Source: Imbricaverruca yamaguchii
Taxonomy: Eukaryota; Arthropoda; Thecostraca; Neoverrucidae
Direction of reading: 5' to 3'
Assembly: GCA_034440575.1 (NCBI GenBank)
Contig: JAOTOL010001548.1
Coordinates: 1,027,501 to 1,091,500 of the forward strand
DNA length: 64,000 bases
Below the pieces are notes generated by a model that saw nothing but the letters and a program-made list of their open reading frames with translations, was not told where the DNA came from and did no database searches. Shown in pieces: positions 1 to 13,527 of this stretch; position 1 is the stretch's first letter; every line of letters begins with the position of its first letter. The position numbers and the translations under genes were made by a program.

Positions 1-160
1 ACGTTCGTAGCCATTCGCATAGCCGCCCTAGTCCGTATATCGGTGCCGAAAACCAAATGAGATAGGTGGCTTCGCAGGAGAGCCGTAGACTCTTGGTACA
101 AACAGTCGCTGTGATCTTCAATGCCCGACCTGTCCCGGTGGCTGAGACTATTCCTGGTAC

Positions 161-200
161 GACTGGTGTGTTGGCCCTTGGCCTGTGCCGGTGGGGGTGA
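161..200 (+). repeat. Dispersed 40-bp repeat, copy 1
   Basis: It matches 1678-1717 over 40 bases with few changes (shared core GTGTTGGCC..TGTGCC.GTGG.GGTGA). Nature unknown. Confidence 0.6.
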
Positions 201-445
201 CCCGGCTTTGTAATGCATATATCTCATATTCCATCGACAGACTTTCAGTTGCGACACACTAGCACACAGTACACAGTGTACAATAGCACAGTAGTAGTAA
301 ACGCAAGCTATTTATCTTCACGTGCATTCACATTTGCGTAGTCGCCATTACTCATCTCATCCAGTCCACGTTCCATCATATCTTTTTTATTGTCGCATTT
401 ATTACACGATCATTCATCTCAACTGTACCGGTATATCCAGGCTCT

Positions 446-844
446 TCAAAATGCAGTCCAGATGAAACTGACGCATCCTAGCGCTCTTCCAATTGATATT
501 GACAGCTGGTACCTAGGTTGCTTTAACACACCAGGATCGCCAGAGGTGATCCTGTGAAACACCCGCATCAGACAGCCCCATGTGCAGTTGAACTGTTCCA
601 GCTTTCTCGCATTCCTTGCAATGCATTCATCAACTTTATATTGGTTGATACGCCTCGATTTAAACTCTGCAAACGTCAGATCTCCGATCGCATTCAGCTT
701 CATATTCAAAACATATTCCTTTGCAAGAAGTACGACACAGTTGACAAACTGAGGAGCATCGAAACATTCAAACAGCAAGTGCTCTGTGAAGCATCTCAGT
801 CGGTTTATACTCAGTCTACCAGGGTTAAAATATTGGTTTTTCAT
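446..844 (-). pseudogene. Possible reverse-transcriptase C-terminal fragment
   Basis: The minus strand is open for 132 codons. It contains RLRCFTEHLLFECFDAPQF, and EHLLFEC is a common wording of the Cys-rich tail (zf-RVT) after the reverse transcriptase of non-LTR elements. The following text (KVDECIARNARKLEQFNCTW) I do not recognise. There is no reverse transcriptase core nearby. It could equally be a chance open frame or an exon of an unknown gene. Confidence 0.25.
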
Positions 845-1677
845 TAGGTGTGAGATGTCGAAATGAGTATAGCAGGATGTCGAAATATGACATTCAATTA
901 GTATAATTTAAAATTTTCTGATGCCTTTCAGACTAAAATTTGAGTTGATGGTGTAGGTGATTATGACTGGACCTTTATCATTTGTTTTAAGATCCATAAT
1001 TTAAGAAAACATGTATTCGGGATGAGGAGAATAATAACTATGATGAACTGGTATTGTATCCCATATCACATAGGTCATCCCTTTACCAGAATTGCATTGG
1101 AAAATATTTGTGTAACACCATTCCATATTGAGGGCATGCACATGCTATTTATAAACAGGATACTGTTACAAAGGAGACATAAATACTTCATATCAATGAG
1201 CAGGATGCTGATGCTTCTTGAAGAAGGATGTCGATTGAGTGTTCAGAAAGTGGAATAATTTATCACTGAGCAACTTTGATAAGCCTGCATATTGTATTCA
1301 ATGCAGGGCTTCATCGCTTGCTGAATAATGACTTAAGGAGTGCTGGATGATACCGGGTTTCAGGATACTGGGTAGACTATCTGAATCAGAAGAGGGTCTG
1401 CGATACGGTTTTAGGAAATTTCCTGATCAGAGGTCATTGGTGCGCCCCAACTATGGCATATTTGGATTGTTGAAGGCCATCAGGATGTCTTCAGTTGGGT
1501 TCATGTTGGTTTCATAATCAGCAGCTAGCAAGCAAGGATGCCACAAAAGCCATAGACAGGGAGGTCGATTTAACTTTCATTAGGTGGTATTTTCCACCCA
1601 TTTTCTTCAAAAATTTCACACTGCAGTCTACCCACCCTGGCTATCAACTTCCGCCAAAATGGCCCATCAGCTGACCC

Positions 1678-1717
1678 GACTGTTATGTTGGCCTTTGATC
1701 TGTGCCAGTGGAGGTGA
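1678..1717 (+). repeat. Dispersed 40-bp repeat, copy 2
   Basis: Partner of 161-200, lying 132 bp before the first visible GFAT exon. Confidence 0.6.
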
Positions 1718-1836
1718 TTCCAAGTGCTGGGAAAACTCATGTCGACCCATGACCGGACTTCGCTGGCGAGGTAGCCGTCATGGGGATCGGGTCGATGCGC
1801 TCTGCCCGACGACTGACCTGAAGTGACCTGACGTGA

Positions 1837-2560
<724 letters not shown>

Positions 2561-2602
2561 TTGCGAACGCCGATATTTCGTATGATGTAATGCTTTTTCC
2601 AG

Positions 2603-2758
2603 ATCATCCAAGGTCTGAAGCAGCTGCCGGCCCTGATCAAGGAGGTGCTCAAGCTGGACAAGCATATCCAGGAGATTGCCGAGGGCATGTACCGGCACAA
2701 GTCGATGCTGGTCATGGGACGCGGCTACAACTACGCCACCTGCCTGGAGGGCGCTCTG
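2603..2758 (+). CDS. Gfat: GFAT exon, linker and start of second SIS domain
   Basis: This 156-bp exon encodes 52 whole codons in phase 0, from acceptor TTTTTCCAG (AG 2601-2602) to donor GTGAGC (2759). It begins IIQGLKQLP, continues the helix typical of the inter-domain linker ([20 protein letters not shown]), and ends [18 protein letters not shown], the opening strand and loop of the second SIS domain. It joins the preceding exon in phase with no residue missing compared with the family. The intron before it (2095-2602) is almost entirely a minisatellite. Confidence 0.95.
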
Positions 2759-3532
2759 GTGAGCCAAGCTGACGGCCGGGCAGCTGGCCGCTACACCAAC
2801 ACTGCAGTATGAGTGGTGTAGGACGTACCCTCTGAAATGCTTCGTAGACCCACATAAAGCTTTGTAGCTGCAGAAATACTGTTGACTTATATACAGTAGC
2901 AGGCGTCGCACTGGCCGCCGGATGTTGGAACAGGCACTGTGCTGGTCTTCGGGGATCGGTGGAAGATTGATCTGGTGTAGTTCCATGGAGAGATGAAGGT
3001 CTGGTGTCCGGCATCAGAGCGAGGAAAACAGCTGATCGGATGATTGGCTTAGTCGATAGGTGGAGTGTTGGTTTTGACTGTCTGGAGATCTTGCTGAACA
3101 TTTAGCGGTTGGCGCCAGTTGGGGCCGCAGGGGTGATATAGACGCTGATTGCGCTGCTCGTGCGTTCTCCCACAAGGCGTGTACCGCAGTGGCGGCTGCG
3201 AGACCGCTCGCATGGCTAGATGACCAGCTTTGGGATTTTTCGCTTCGTGAAGTTTATTCGACGCCGTCGAAGCCCGCGACGACACCGAATGGGTTGGCAA
3301 GCATACGGCGTTGGTAAAGTTGGAGCCGCCCGATGGCTGGCGTGTGGTGGCGTTAGTGCCATAAACCACGTATGGCTGAACTCGTCACAGGCTGCGGCGC
3401 CGTGCTATCATGCTCGTGGAAAATCGGCCGGGGACAAATATGACTTGTGAGGAGATTACACCACGTTTCTACAATTTGTTTGTTGCTTGTTTAGTTGTGA
3501 AGTTCACGGCTCCTATGCTGGCGCATTCCTAA

Positions 3533-3748
<216 letters not shown>

Positions 3749-4223
3749 TAGCCGCGTTGCTGGTGATCGACATTGTCCTCAGCTCGACCTGTCGCCGTGT
3801 GTCTGAATCTCATCCTCTCGACCGGAGGCATTAAAATCCGCAGGGCTATCGAACTAATCGGCGTTGTAACAGTCACGGAATTTGGTTGTGTTTTGAAAAT
3901 AGTACTTGATGGCATCATGACGCTTGATACCTGCTGCATATTAAATGACAGCGATATGCCTCATGGCAGTAGGGACATATGATCTAATTGAATGATGTGT
4001 ATGTCAACAATGCATCTCATGGCTTGTGATTCATGAAACCAAAGCTTTATTCACAGGTGGTGGAAACTAGCTTCTATAAAATTATACTTTCGGTTAGATC
4101 ATTACGGCAGCAGTATCGGCGTCTGCCACATGAACGATGTGCACGTTTTTTTGTGGGATATACTTCAAGGTGCGTGTACATCGCCCCACTGGCGTTTTTC
4201 TTCTCGAAAGGCCACTAAATTAG

Positions 4224-4586
<363 letters not shown>

Positions 4587-5299
4587 AGTTATCATTCGGG
4601 AAAAGTATGTCTATGACGTTTTTCCGAGGCAGTGACTATCTTTGGACTGCCGACAAGGGTGGTGACGCCAAATGAAACACTAGCGAGGCAGAGGGTTGTC
4701 TTTTTTCAGTGCCAGTGAAGGGTCAACTTCAGCTGCCTGGCCGCTTCGACCTGAACGCGGCATTTTTTTTTGTTGTTGACAGGGTTGCAACTTTGCAACC
4801 ACGTAGTGCATGGCCGCTGAGTATGCACGAACGTGCGACTTCATTGCCTCTGTATCATTGCTACGCAGTTTAATTTACGAAGCTCTGACACGTCCATTTT
4901 CTTTGCGCTATTATATAATTGGTCTCGTTTTCTACTTGGACATTTCAGCAAGTGGAGACGATAAACCTCACAGCATGTGCAGTGACGAATACACATTGCG
5001 CACTATGTTTTGCAGCAAATTTATCTGTGATAAGATGCAGTGAGAGGCAATGTGGTGTATTAAGCTTCATTAAAACACGCACTGCCATGCGAATATCTTA
5101 TCACTTCATTGTGTTAATCATTTCAGTCCTTGTCTTCTGTTCCTGTTCAAAACTCTCCAAAATCTGAACAACCAGAGCTGGCTAGACTTTGTTCATAACC
5201 CGCCGCCCGTCGGGGTGTCGTACCGGTTGATGGTGGCTTGGTGTCACTGGCGCTGCACCTTGGTGACGCGTCCGATGACGTCACGATGCGGTCAGGTGA

Positions 5300-5437
<138 letters not shown>

Positions 5438-5511
5438 TCGGCGCCGCGCGCCACATTCCCATCAGCTGTGACCCGCGCCGCCCACCTTCCGATCAACTGT
5501 GATAACGGCGC

Positions 5512-6212
5512 GGCGGTCCGCCGCCGTGGCCGTGGCGGCGACCTGCCGGCGCACGGCGGCGGAGACTGAGCTGAGACGAGGCGGTCCGCCACCGTGACCG
5601 TGGCGGCGACCTGCCGCTACACGGCGGCGGAGACTGAGCTGAGACGAGGCGGTCCGCCACCGTGGCCGTGGCGGCGACCTGCCCTACAGGGGGGGGGAGA
5701 CAGAGCTGAGAAAGCGCCACCGTGGCCGTGGCGGCGACCTGCCGCTACAGAGCTGAGACGAGGCGTCCCTCCACCGTGGCCGTGGCGGCGACCTGCCGCT
5801 ACACGGCGGCGGAGACTGAGCTGAGACGAGGCGGTCCGCCACCGTGGCCGTGGCGGCGACCTGCCGCTAAAGCAGACAGGCGCCCCCACCTGGCCTCACA
5901 CCGCCCACGGCGGCGGACTGAGCTGAGACGAGGCGGTCCCCACCGTGGCCGTGCGGCGACCTGCCGCTACACGGCGGCGGAGACTGAGCTGAGACAGGCG
6001 GTCCGCCACCGTGGCCGTGGCGGCGACCTGCCGCTACACGGCGGCGGAGACTGAGCTGAGACGAGGCGGTCCGCCACCGTGGCCGTGGCGGCGACCTGCC
6101 GCTACACGGCGGCGGAGACTGAGCTGAGACGAGGCGGTCCGCCACCGTGGCCGTGGCGGCGACCTGCCGCTACACGGCGGCGGAGACTGAGCTGAGACGA
6201 GGCGGTCCGAGC
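5512..6212 (+). repeat. 68-bp minisatellite directly after GFAT
   Basis: About ten copies of a GC-rich 68-bp unit (GAGACTGAGCTGAGACGAGG, then GGTCCGCCACCGTGGCCGTG, then GCGACCTGCCGCTACACGGC). Several copies are internally deleted. Open frames here reflect repeat composition, not genes. Confidence 0.9.
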
Positions 6213-7074
6213 AGCGCCCGCGCACGTCTGTGTTGTCAGGCTCACCACATGCGACCAATATGACAACTGGAGCCCTGCTGGCGCGCCGGTATAAGGGTGT
6301 CGCCGGCGTGGGTGAACCGAACTAAGCGCCGATATGACTTGAACGTGCAATGGACTTGCCGCAAACTCAGCTGGGAGCGAGCTCCGAGGTGCATGCTGGA
6401 GCTGAGCTGAAGTGAACACGAGAAGACACCTAGAACTTGGAGGTGCGTCACCGTCACGGTGCGCATTCGGAGATAATCGCGTCGCAATTGCCGCCGGCAG
6501 TGGCGATACGGCCATGCTTGAAGCGGGATCGAGCGGCGGTTTTAGAAGTCTGTGTCGCTTCGGTGAACGTTCGGGTGAAATCCGCCCGCGGTTTTTCGGA
6601 GGATATTTGCCACGTAGTTGTGAAGTCGCCTTGGCGTTGTGAACCGAGCTGCCAGAATGGCGTGAGCGTGGCCATTGGTGGGAATGGCCCGGCCGAGCCA
6701 GAGTGGAACTGTCTGAAGATTTCTGACCCTACCTATGCTATAATTCCACATGAGTAGCAACGAGTTGACAGTATTTTTATATGTGGTTGTATATGTTTTT
6801 GGTTGCTAAGTAATGGGATCAAGGAGGTATTTTCTTTAGACTTTTATGCCTGTCTTCTGCCCGTTCAGCGCACCCAAATGTGCATATGAATCGGCAATGA
6901 CGATGTGGTGCCAAGAAGCCTCCTGAACTATCGTCTGTGTTTGTGGCTATGTGAAGTGGACTATGCTCCATATAGGATATATTGTATCGCGCTGATGGTG
7001 GTGTTCTAGCAAATGAGGCCTTACCAATTTTTGTCCATCGCAGCCCGCGTTTCCGTGATCCACTTGCTTTCTTT
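6213..7074. other. Intergenic sequence
   Basis: Unique sequence, GC-rich to about 6.7 kb and AT-rich after. Short open frames on both strands have no recognisable content. Confidence 0.4.
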
Positions 7075-7195
7075 ACTTTGTACAGTGGTTGGTTGGTTAT
7101 TGGTTTTACGACACATCGACCGTTGAGCCATGTAGCGTCGCCAATCTCTCACGCCGTTTGGTCGCGGGCGAAGGATAGCAACTTTGTACAGTGGT
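7075..7195 (-). mobile_element. (AACC)-tailed retroposon, copy 1, with its target duplication
   Basis: The insert (7090-7180, 91 bp) lies between two perfect copies of ACTTTGTACAGTGGT (7075-7089 and 7181-7195). On the minus strand it ends in ACCAATAACCAACCA, the family's tail, after the conserved GTCGATGTG segment. The opposite end is unrelated to other copies, as expected of 5' truncation. It has split an older tRNA-like sequence. Confidence 0.75.
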
Positions 7196-7263
7196 CGCGG
7201 CGGATATCAGTAGGACGTTTTGACTTGATCGTGAGATCATAGGTTTGAATCCCACAACCGGCA
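7181..7263 (+). repeat. tRNA-like (SINE head) relic
   Basis: TGTACAGTGGTCG resembles a polymerase III A box. ATCATAGGTTTGAATCC (B box GGTTTGAATCC, 7242-7252) is close to a T arm, preceded by a GATCGTGAGATC arm. Stems are degraded, so this is a tRNA-derived SINE relic rather than a working tRNA. Its left part was duplicated by the copy 1 retroposon insertion. Confidence 0.45.
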
Positions 7264-7279
7264 GAATTTCGAGTCCACC

Positions 7280-7317
7280 TGCGAACCTTTCATACCGATC
7301 GGTATGAAAGGTTCGCA
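7280..7317. repeat. Perfect 38-bp palindrome with no spacer
   Basis: Each half is 19 bases (TGCGAACCTTTCATACCGA and its exact reverse complement), meeting at 7298/7299. The next base pair does not match, so the symmetry ends sharply. Confidence 0.95.
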
Positions 7318-8415
7318 ACGCAACGTCACATGGCCCAACGTTCTAATGCGTTTTTTGAGCCCAACGTTCTTTTACATTTGTGCAGCAATATCGTGTAGCG
7401 CGTGCGCAGTGTTCAGGAGTGATCTCGTGACTGCTCCATGCCTTCTTAGCGCGATGTTTGCGCCCCTGTCCTACCCCGTCCCGACTGCGGAACCAGCTGC
7501 ACGCTGGGGCGTTACATCGTGTGATCCCTGCCCAGCATGTCGCTAGTATCCTGCGACACTCTTGATAACTGCTGCCGCAGAACGATGACACCCGTGTAGC
7601 CTTCCGTTCTGCGATGGCGTTGGTCTTATTCGATTATTCAGTGTGCGTCTGCTGACAGTTTCGCAAATACATTTCCGGTGTTGAAGTGAGTGATTTCTAC
7701 CGACGGGCGTCGGCTTCGTGACCTGACAGAGCTGGTGAGAATGGCCGCACTCGATGGGACGCCTCTGCTCACCAGTATTGAGCGATGTTCTGCTGGTTTT
7801 AGTTTGCTCTTCGCGCATAGACAATATGCATGCTTGTGCTGCAACAGCCGATCGCACATCGCCCTGTGTACAAAAATAGTTGCATGCCCGCAGCGAAAAT
7901 ATTTGCTTGTGACAGTATTCCAGGACTGACGTCACCGATCTTCACTGCGCGCCGATGGATTTCCGACTCTGCACCTGTATCTGAAATGCGGTCTGGGGAA
8001 ACATCCAGCTTATCTTGTTCAATGTGAAATGACCGAGTTTGACGATATGGTGGAGGGAATTCCGTTGCAACTTAATTCATTTGTGGTCATTTTCAGTTCT
8101 TTCCGGTAGGGATGCTTCACTACAGGATCAGTTCATTCTCTGGATCAGTCAATTCCCCGCTCGTGGACGGAGAGTTAGCTGACTCAACCTGTTGATCTTC
8201 GTTTTCTGTTGGTGACGAGCCCTGGCTCGCTGGACACCACCTGGGTGTGATGCTCATGGCACCCGACGCCGACCGTGATATCGTACTCTGAATCGCTTAG
8301 AACGACATTTGTCGGCGACACGCCGAATGTTAATGGGACGTCGAAATATGGATAGCTCGGGCAGGACAGTAGTTGGATTTTGTTTCGGTTTCAGGCACCC
8401 GGCACGGGTTCATGG
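7318..8415. other. Intergenic sequence
   Basis: Unique sequence without a supported gene. One TGACGTCA site lies at 7927-7934. Confidence 0.4.
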
Positions 8416-8705
8416 TTGGTGCTTGGCGCTACAGCTAGTGCATGTGTGTGGATACTTGGTTGGCTGGTTATTTGGGCTTACGGGTGCATCGACTGCGTTG
8501 GTCATACAACGCCCATCGTGTGGGTGGATACTTGGCGCTACAGCTAGTACATGTGTGTGGGTACTTGGTGCTACAGCTAGTACATATGGATGGGTACTTG
8601 ATCCTACGGCTAGTACATGTGGGTTTGTATTTGGCGCTACATCTAGTACATGTGGGCGGGTACTTGGTGCTACAGCTAGTGCATGTGGGCATGTACCCGC
8701 ACACA
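8416..8705 (+). repeat. 33-bp minisatellite interrupted by a retroposon
   Basis: Copies of GCGCTACAGCTAGTACATG then TGTGGGTACTTG with period 33. The period is a multiple of three, so one frame repeats an 11-residue peptide; I take this as non-coding. The first and second copies are separated by the retroposon at 8460-8523. Confidence 0.85.
8448..8535 (-). mobile_element. (AACC)-tailed retroposon, copy 2, inside a minisatellite
   Basis: A 64-bp insert (8460-8523) between perfect 12-bp repeats GTGGATACTTGG (8448-8459 and 8524-8535). It carries the family core (TGACCAACGCAGTCGATGC on the minus strand) and the tail AAATAACCAGCCAA. The 76-bp distance between the repeats is not a multiple of the 33-bp array period, so the flanking repeat is not just array periodicity. 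Confidence 0.7.
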
Positions 8706-9883
8706 TTACTCGCTCAGTACACGTTTTGCAGGGTGGTTGTTGGGTACTGTGCCATTTTGGACGTCTAGAGTTGGACGACACTGCTCCTAACGGCCTGCAA
8801 GAGTAAAATGAAGGGATTTTAAGTTGGAAGCTGGGATTGTGTACGGTGATCCAGCATAAAATAAGCCAGACCGGAGATATTTTACGCGTGGCACAACTAT
8901 TTGAAGCAGCCGAAGATAATTCTGCTTTTGGTGAAATCTGCACTGGTTCGAGTGCCCTCAGCTAGCACATAATGCTGGTACAGGATCATGACAGGCCTCG
9001 CAACTGATAGTCGCACGTTGAAGTAAAATGCACTCACCCAGAGACATCGGTAAAGACGCCGCGCAAGCCGCACGAACGGCTTCAGTTCTGTATTGGTGAA
9101 CATGTCATGTAGGATACATGGTCAGAAATTGACAAATGGTCCAACTGACACCAACCTATAAGCTCTGCCCATCATGCAGTGATCACCTGCAGCTATTATC
9201 GGGCTGTTAAATACGTTGGCCCCTGTGCAATCTTATGGGCTTCCCACAGTGCAGTGATTCTTAACCTAAATAGCCCTCGACCGATTACGTCATGGTAATG
9301 GATTGCCACTAAAACGTCAAGTCCTCCAATGGGGCAGAGCCCTCGCCCTCGCCTTCGCCGGACTAGTTCATAAGCTAATGCAGCTTATGCCACATAGATG
9401 GACATATCGAATCGTGTATCCTCTTCACTCGACATGTTAATACTTCTCTACCATTATCAGCTACCCATCGATTCGCAACACCGTGTGTCGTTGCCGGGCC
9501 AGCCATGTCAGCTACTTTGTACTCAGTCTATCGAGGATCTAAAACATATTGTGCCATTTGATTGTAAAATATCCCAGCGGGATATGGGGAACAGACGTGT
9601 GCTTCACAGCCAATCCAAGAATAACTTCGCGCATAGCTCGGTATTCACGAACGCTCGGGACCCGCTGAGTCACGTGTAAAACTGGTCACCTGGACATCAT
9701 CGCCCGGTTGACAGCAGTTGCGAGGATCCTGCAATGCGCGCGTGCCGGCACACCCGTTCGTTTGATTAAAATACTCAAGTGGTTGGCGGCGCCGCTTGCT
9801 TGTGTTCTACGCGTAAGAGCACTTTGCCGGAACCATAGCCTCAGCCGGCAGCCCATCCTCAGGACAGCTTCAAGTAGCGTGAT
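8706..9883. other. Intergenic sequence between convergent genes
   Basis: Nothing recognisable. It would contain the 3' UTR of the minus-strand gene ending at 9884, but I saw no clear polyadenylation signal on that strand. Confidence 0.4.
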
Positions 9884-12867
9884 TCACACATCGTGCTGGG
9901 GCGGCTCTCGTGGACCGGAGTACGCTGCGTTCGGAGCGCCATGCAGTCCACTGTCCGCCAGCGACTGAGCGGGGCGGGTGAACCATGCGTGGGGCGAGGT
10001 GTCCGTTAGGCCGCAGACTGGGCCTCCGGCACCGTCCCAGCCCGGGTGGCCGAGGGGCGGCACTGAGGTCGTCTGCGACTGGGCAGACGGCTCGTGCCAC
10101 CGTGGCGGCTGCTGCTTCCACTGTCGCTGCTGCTGCGTGCTACCTGTCTGCTGGTAGCCGCGTGGCGGTGTGGGGACCTGAGGCGACAGCGCCTCTCCGG
10201 GCCGGTGGTGTCTCGGCAGAGTGCCGGAGCGCTGGCACCGCTCGTCCGCGGTCGGCTCGTGCCACCAGGGCGGCGGCGGAGCACCGCCCTGGTGTAGAGT
10301 CGGCGTGCTTCCCAGCCGCGGGTGGTGTCGGGACAGAGCGACGCCGGCGGACGCCAGGTGCCTGCGTGGCAGCGTGGCGGCCGGCGGCAGCGCGGCGGCG
10401 CGCCGGTACTGCGGGTACTCCTGCGCCGTAACAGATGGCGCCACCGGCTGCGGCGCTGCCAGCGACGAGCGCCGGCCAATCGGCTCGTGCAGCCGCTGCT
10501 GGGAGACGGCGCGCCGCGGTGGTGCCGTCGCCGTCGCCGCCCACTCGTACTCGGAGCTGTCGACCAGATCGACCTGCGACGACGACCAGACGTGGCCGCC
10601 GCGCGGCGGCGAGCGAGCTCGGTCGGCGCGGGGCGGCGACTCGCCGTCGACTGTTGCCGCAAGCCGGCCACCGTCGTCCGGCAGCCACTCGGGCACGTGC
10701 CAGCGCCGCGGGAGGTACCGCTGGCTGTGCGCATCTGGGAAGCCGATGGTGACGCCGGGGAGGCGCACCATGTGCGCCGACTGCAGTCGCCGGATCTGCG
10801 CCAGCTGCTGGCCTCGGGTCTGAGCTAGCGGCAGCGGTCGTGCGCCGGTGGCCGCTGGCGCCGGCTCGCACTGCAACTGGGTGGGCCGCGTCGAGCTGAT
10901 CTGCGAGGTCTGCGGAGTAATCCGCTGCTGCAGCGAGAACTGAGGCTGCTGCTGTAGATGCTGAAGCCGTAAGTGCTTGTGCTGTGGCTGCACATCATGC
11001 TGAAAGGGTGGATGTTGTGACCGACCGTGCTGCATCTCTGGCTGCAAGTGAGGTATTGGGCGAGTTTGCGGCTGCTTCGCCGTGGTCTGATGGTCAGACT
11101 GTCGCAGCGAGCTATGTCTGGAGAACTGCTGACTGTCAGCTGACATGAGCTGATTCGGGTCCACGTGCACCAGCGCCTCCGTATATATCGGAGGTCGCCC
11201 CCTAGTCTGAGCGTGTCCCGGAGTCGTCCGCTCATCAGGGTGCTGAGGGTGCATGACTGAGGAACATCGTGGCGGTACTTGTCTCGGCTGTTGATGCGTT
11301 CCATTTGGCTGCTGCTGAAGCAATCCAGGGTGCTCCAGACTAATGTCAGCTGACTGTTGTGGCCACAGCTGCACACATTCGTACCCGTTGAGAGTCGTGT
11401 GTTGCTCCGGGCTTGTCGGTACTGGTGGTTGAGCGTGCTGCTGCTGCTTCTGATGGTGTAGGTGTTGCTCCCTCAGCGCCGTCTGGACTACCACCCCTCT
11501 GACCGCCGGGCGCCTCGTGAAGCCCCCGTCGTCCCCGGCGGCGTAGCGGCGGCGCAGTCGCTCAGTCCGCGCCGCCTGCAGCTCCACGAAGCCGACCAGC
11601 TCGTCCTCGGAGTCGGCGGCGGCTGGCCGTCGACCCTCGCCGGCCGGAGGCGGCGACTCGGGCGGTGAGCTGCTGGCAGGCGAGTCGCCGGCCGCGGTGT
11701 TCAGACCGAGCCACGGCCGCGGCTCGTGCAGCGCGTCCTCGATGTCGTCCAGCGAGTAGGAGTCGGTCGAGTCTGACGGCGACGAGCGGTCGAAGGCGAG
11801 CCACTGGGGTGGCTGCGGTCCGCCGGGCGGCGCGGCCGGCACCAGCTGCGGTGGGGAGCGCCGCTCCGGACTGCTGCTCCACGTCCGCTCCACCGGTCGC
11901 GGAGAGTCAACGCGCTGGTCAGGGTTGTCGCCGGGAGGAAGCGGGCCGGCAGCCTGAGTAGGCAGTCGGCCCTTCTCCGGCCAACCTGTCGGCTCCGGCA
12001 CAGGAGAGGCGATAGAAGGCCAACTGTCGTTCACAGACACGCTCCAGAAGCGATCTGGCGACCCGGTCTGAGCATGCGCTGGGTACGGCTCGTCCAGGTC
12101 GGTGCCATCCTCGTGCAACGCGTAGTCGGCCCTCACCGGATCTCCTGCAGCAGCAGGCGCTTCCACGTGCAGCTCGGCGGCTCGCCCAGCTTCGGAACCG
12201 GACGGAGCGAGGCCACCCCTCGCGCGTGAGCGTTCCTCCGGAGCCTTCGTAGTTGCCGGAGGATCTCGAGCGCTGTCTCTCCGCTCGTCTTCGCACGCAT
12301 CTCTAGCGGCGTTCCGATCGGCACCTACGCCATTGCAGCAGTCGGTTTTGGCGTCCGAAAGGAACACCGGCGTTGGAAGCTCGGGACTGACTTCCAAGTA
12401 TTCGACGGGTACGGAGACGAGCGCCGGTGGGGCAGATGGCGCTGCTGCCGAACCAGCCTCCGGCTCTTCACGGCGCAACTCAGCGCTGGAATCGGTCGTC
12501 CGCACCTTGTCTGGTCCGCCGTTGGTTGTCGGCGAAGTTGTACTGAAAGTCACCTGCTGGCTGAAGCCGGTCGGCGATGCCGTGTCGGGGCTGCGGTGTT
12601 TCGGCGGCGAGCCCGGCTCCTTGCCTCTGTCGTCGCCCTCCACGCTCTCGGTGACCACGTCAGGCAGGTTGGGCCGCCAGATCTGTCGCGGGGCCACCTT
12701 GGAGTCGGCCGGCGTCAGCGCCAGCAGGCTGTCCGTCAGCAGCGCGGTCACCAGCGTCTGCGGCGACGGGCACTTGCGGCCAGCCTCCGAACTAATGGTG
12801 CGATCGACGTCCGCCTGGCGTGTCTCGCCAGCGGTTGACTTTGGAGAGCTGTCGCTTCCATTGCCGC
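9884..12867 (-). CDS. Terminal coding exon of a large disordered protein
   Basis: On the minus strand a pyrimidine-rich acceptor (CTTTTCTCCTTTCAG, AG at 12869-12868) opens into 993 sense codons and a TGA at 9886-9884, starting two bases into a codon. No stop interrupts 2,984 bp, third positions are GC-rich, and the upstream frame is intron-like, which together support a real last coding exon. The start reads GGNGSDSSPKSTAGETRQAD; a less simple stretch near residues 45-75 contains LLTDSLLALTPADSKVAPRQ and IWRPNLPDVVTE. The rest is Pro, Ser, Arg and Gln-rich, with a His/Gln-rich middle and no visible domain, signal or membrane segment. It ends SGPREPPQHDV. This resembles the long cytoplasmic tail or disordered C-terminus of a scaffold or signalling protein. 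I do not recognise the family. Earlier exons must lie at higher coordinates or beyond the window. Confidence 0.7.
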
Positions 12868-13527
12868 CTGAAAGGAGAAAAGAGAAAAGTTCAATCACCT
12901 CACACATCAGTCAGAAGGGCGGCAGTCGGAAGCCAAATGTGACCACACTGGGGCCATTAAGCCACAAATGATCCATGAAACGCTCAAAAGACCAGATAAT
13001 AAAGACGATACCCCGGCTGCGCCTGTCCACCGTCCGCGCCACACAAAAACCGGTGATCGCCAGCCAACCACAATGAGACCGACACGCTACAGTGAGCAAC
13101 AGACAGCCGCCAGGAAGTAATGCCGACGGCGACAGGCACCAGCCAGGAAACAACTAACCCGCCTTTCAGTCCATGTGGCTGTTCAAACGAGTTGCAGCCC
13201 AAGCTGCTCAGGCTGGCCGCTGTCCTGTTGTTCAGCCCAATCCGTTGCAGCATGCATTTCCAGCATGGCTGGAGATATCTGACTAAACCAGGAGGGGGCA
13301 TCCTGGTTTGAAAATATTAATACTGTATTGGGGAAATGACAACTTAGCAGCATCAGGATTCCAAAGCAGGAGGCCAATGCATGGCATATCCTCTGCCTCA
13401 CCCGGAATCTGCAGCCATGATTACCAGCATGAAGTTCCTGCTGGAGCGATCGAGCGACACCAGGGGCTAATAATGTAATGAAGTCCAACTTCTACATATG
13501 TTGCATAGAACGCATTGCATTGCAAGT

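Noticed and set aside
7181..7263. Functional tRNA gene
   Set aside because: Acceptor and D stems do not pair; only A/B-box-like text remains.
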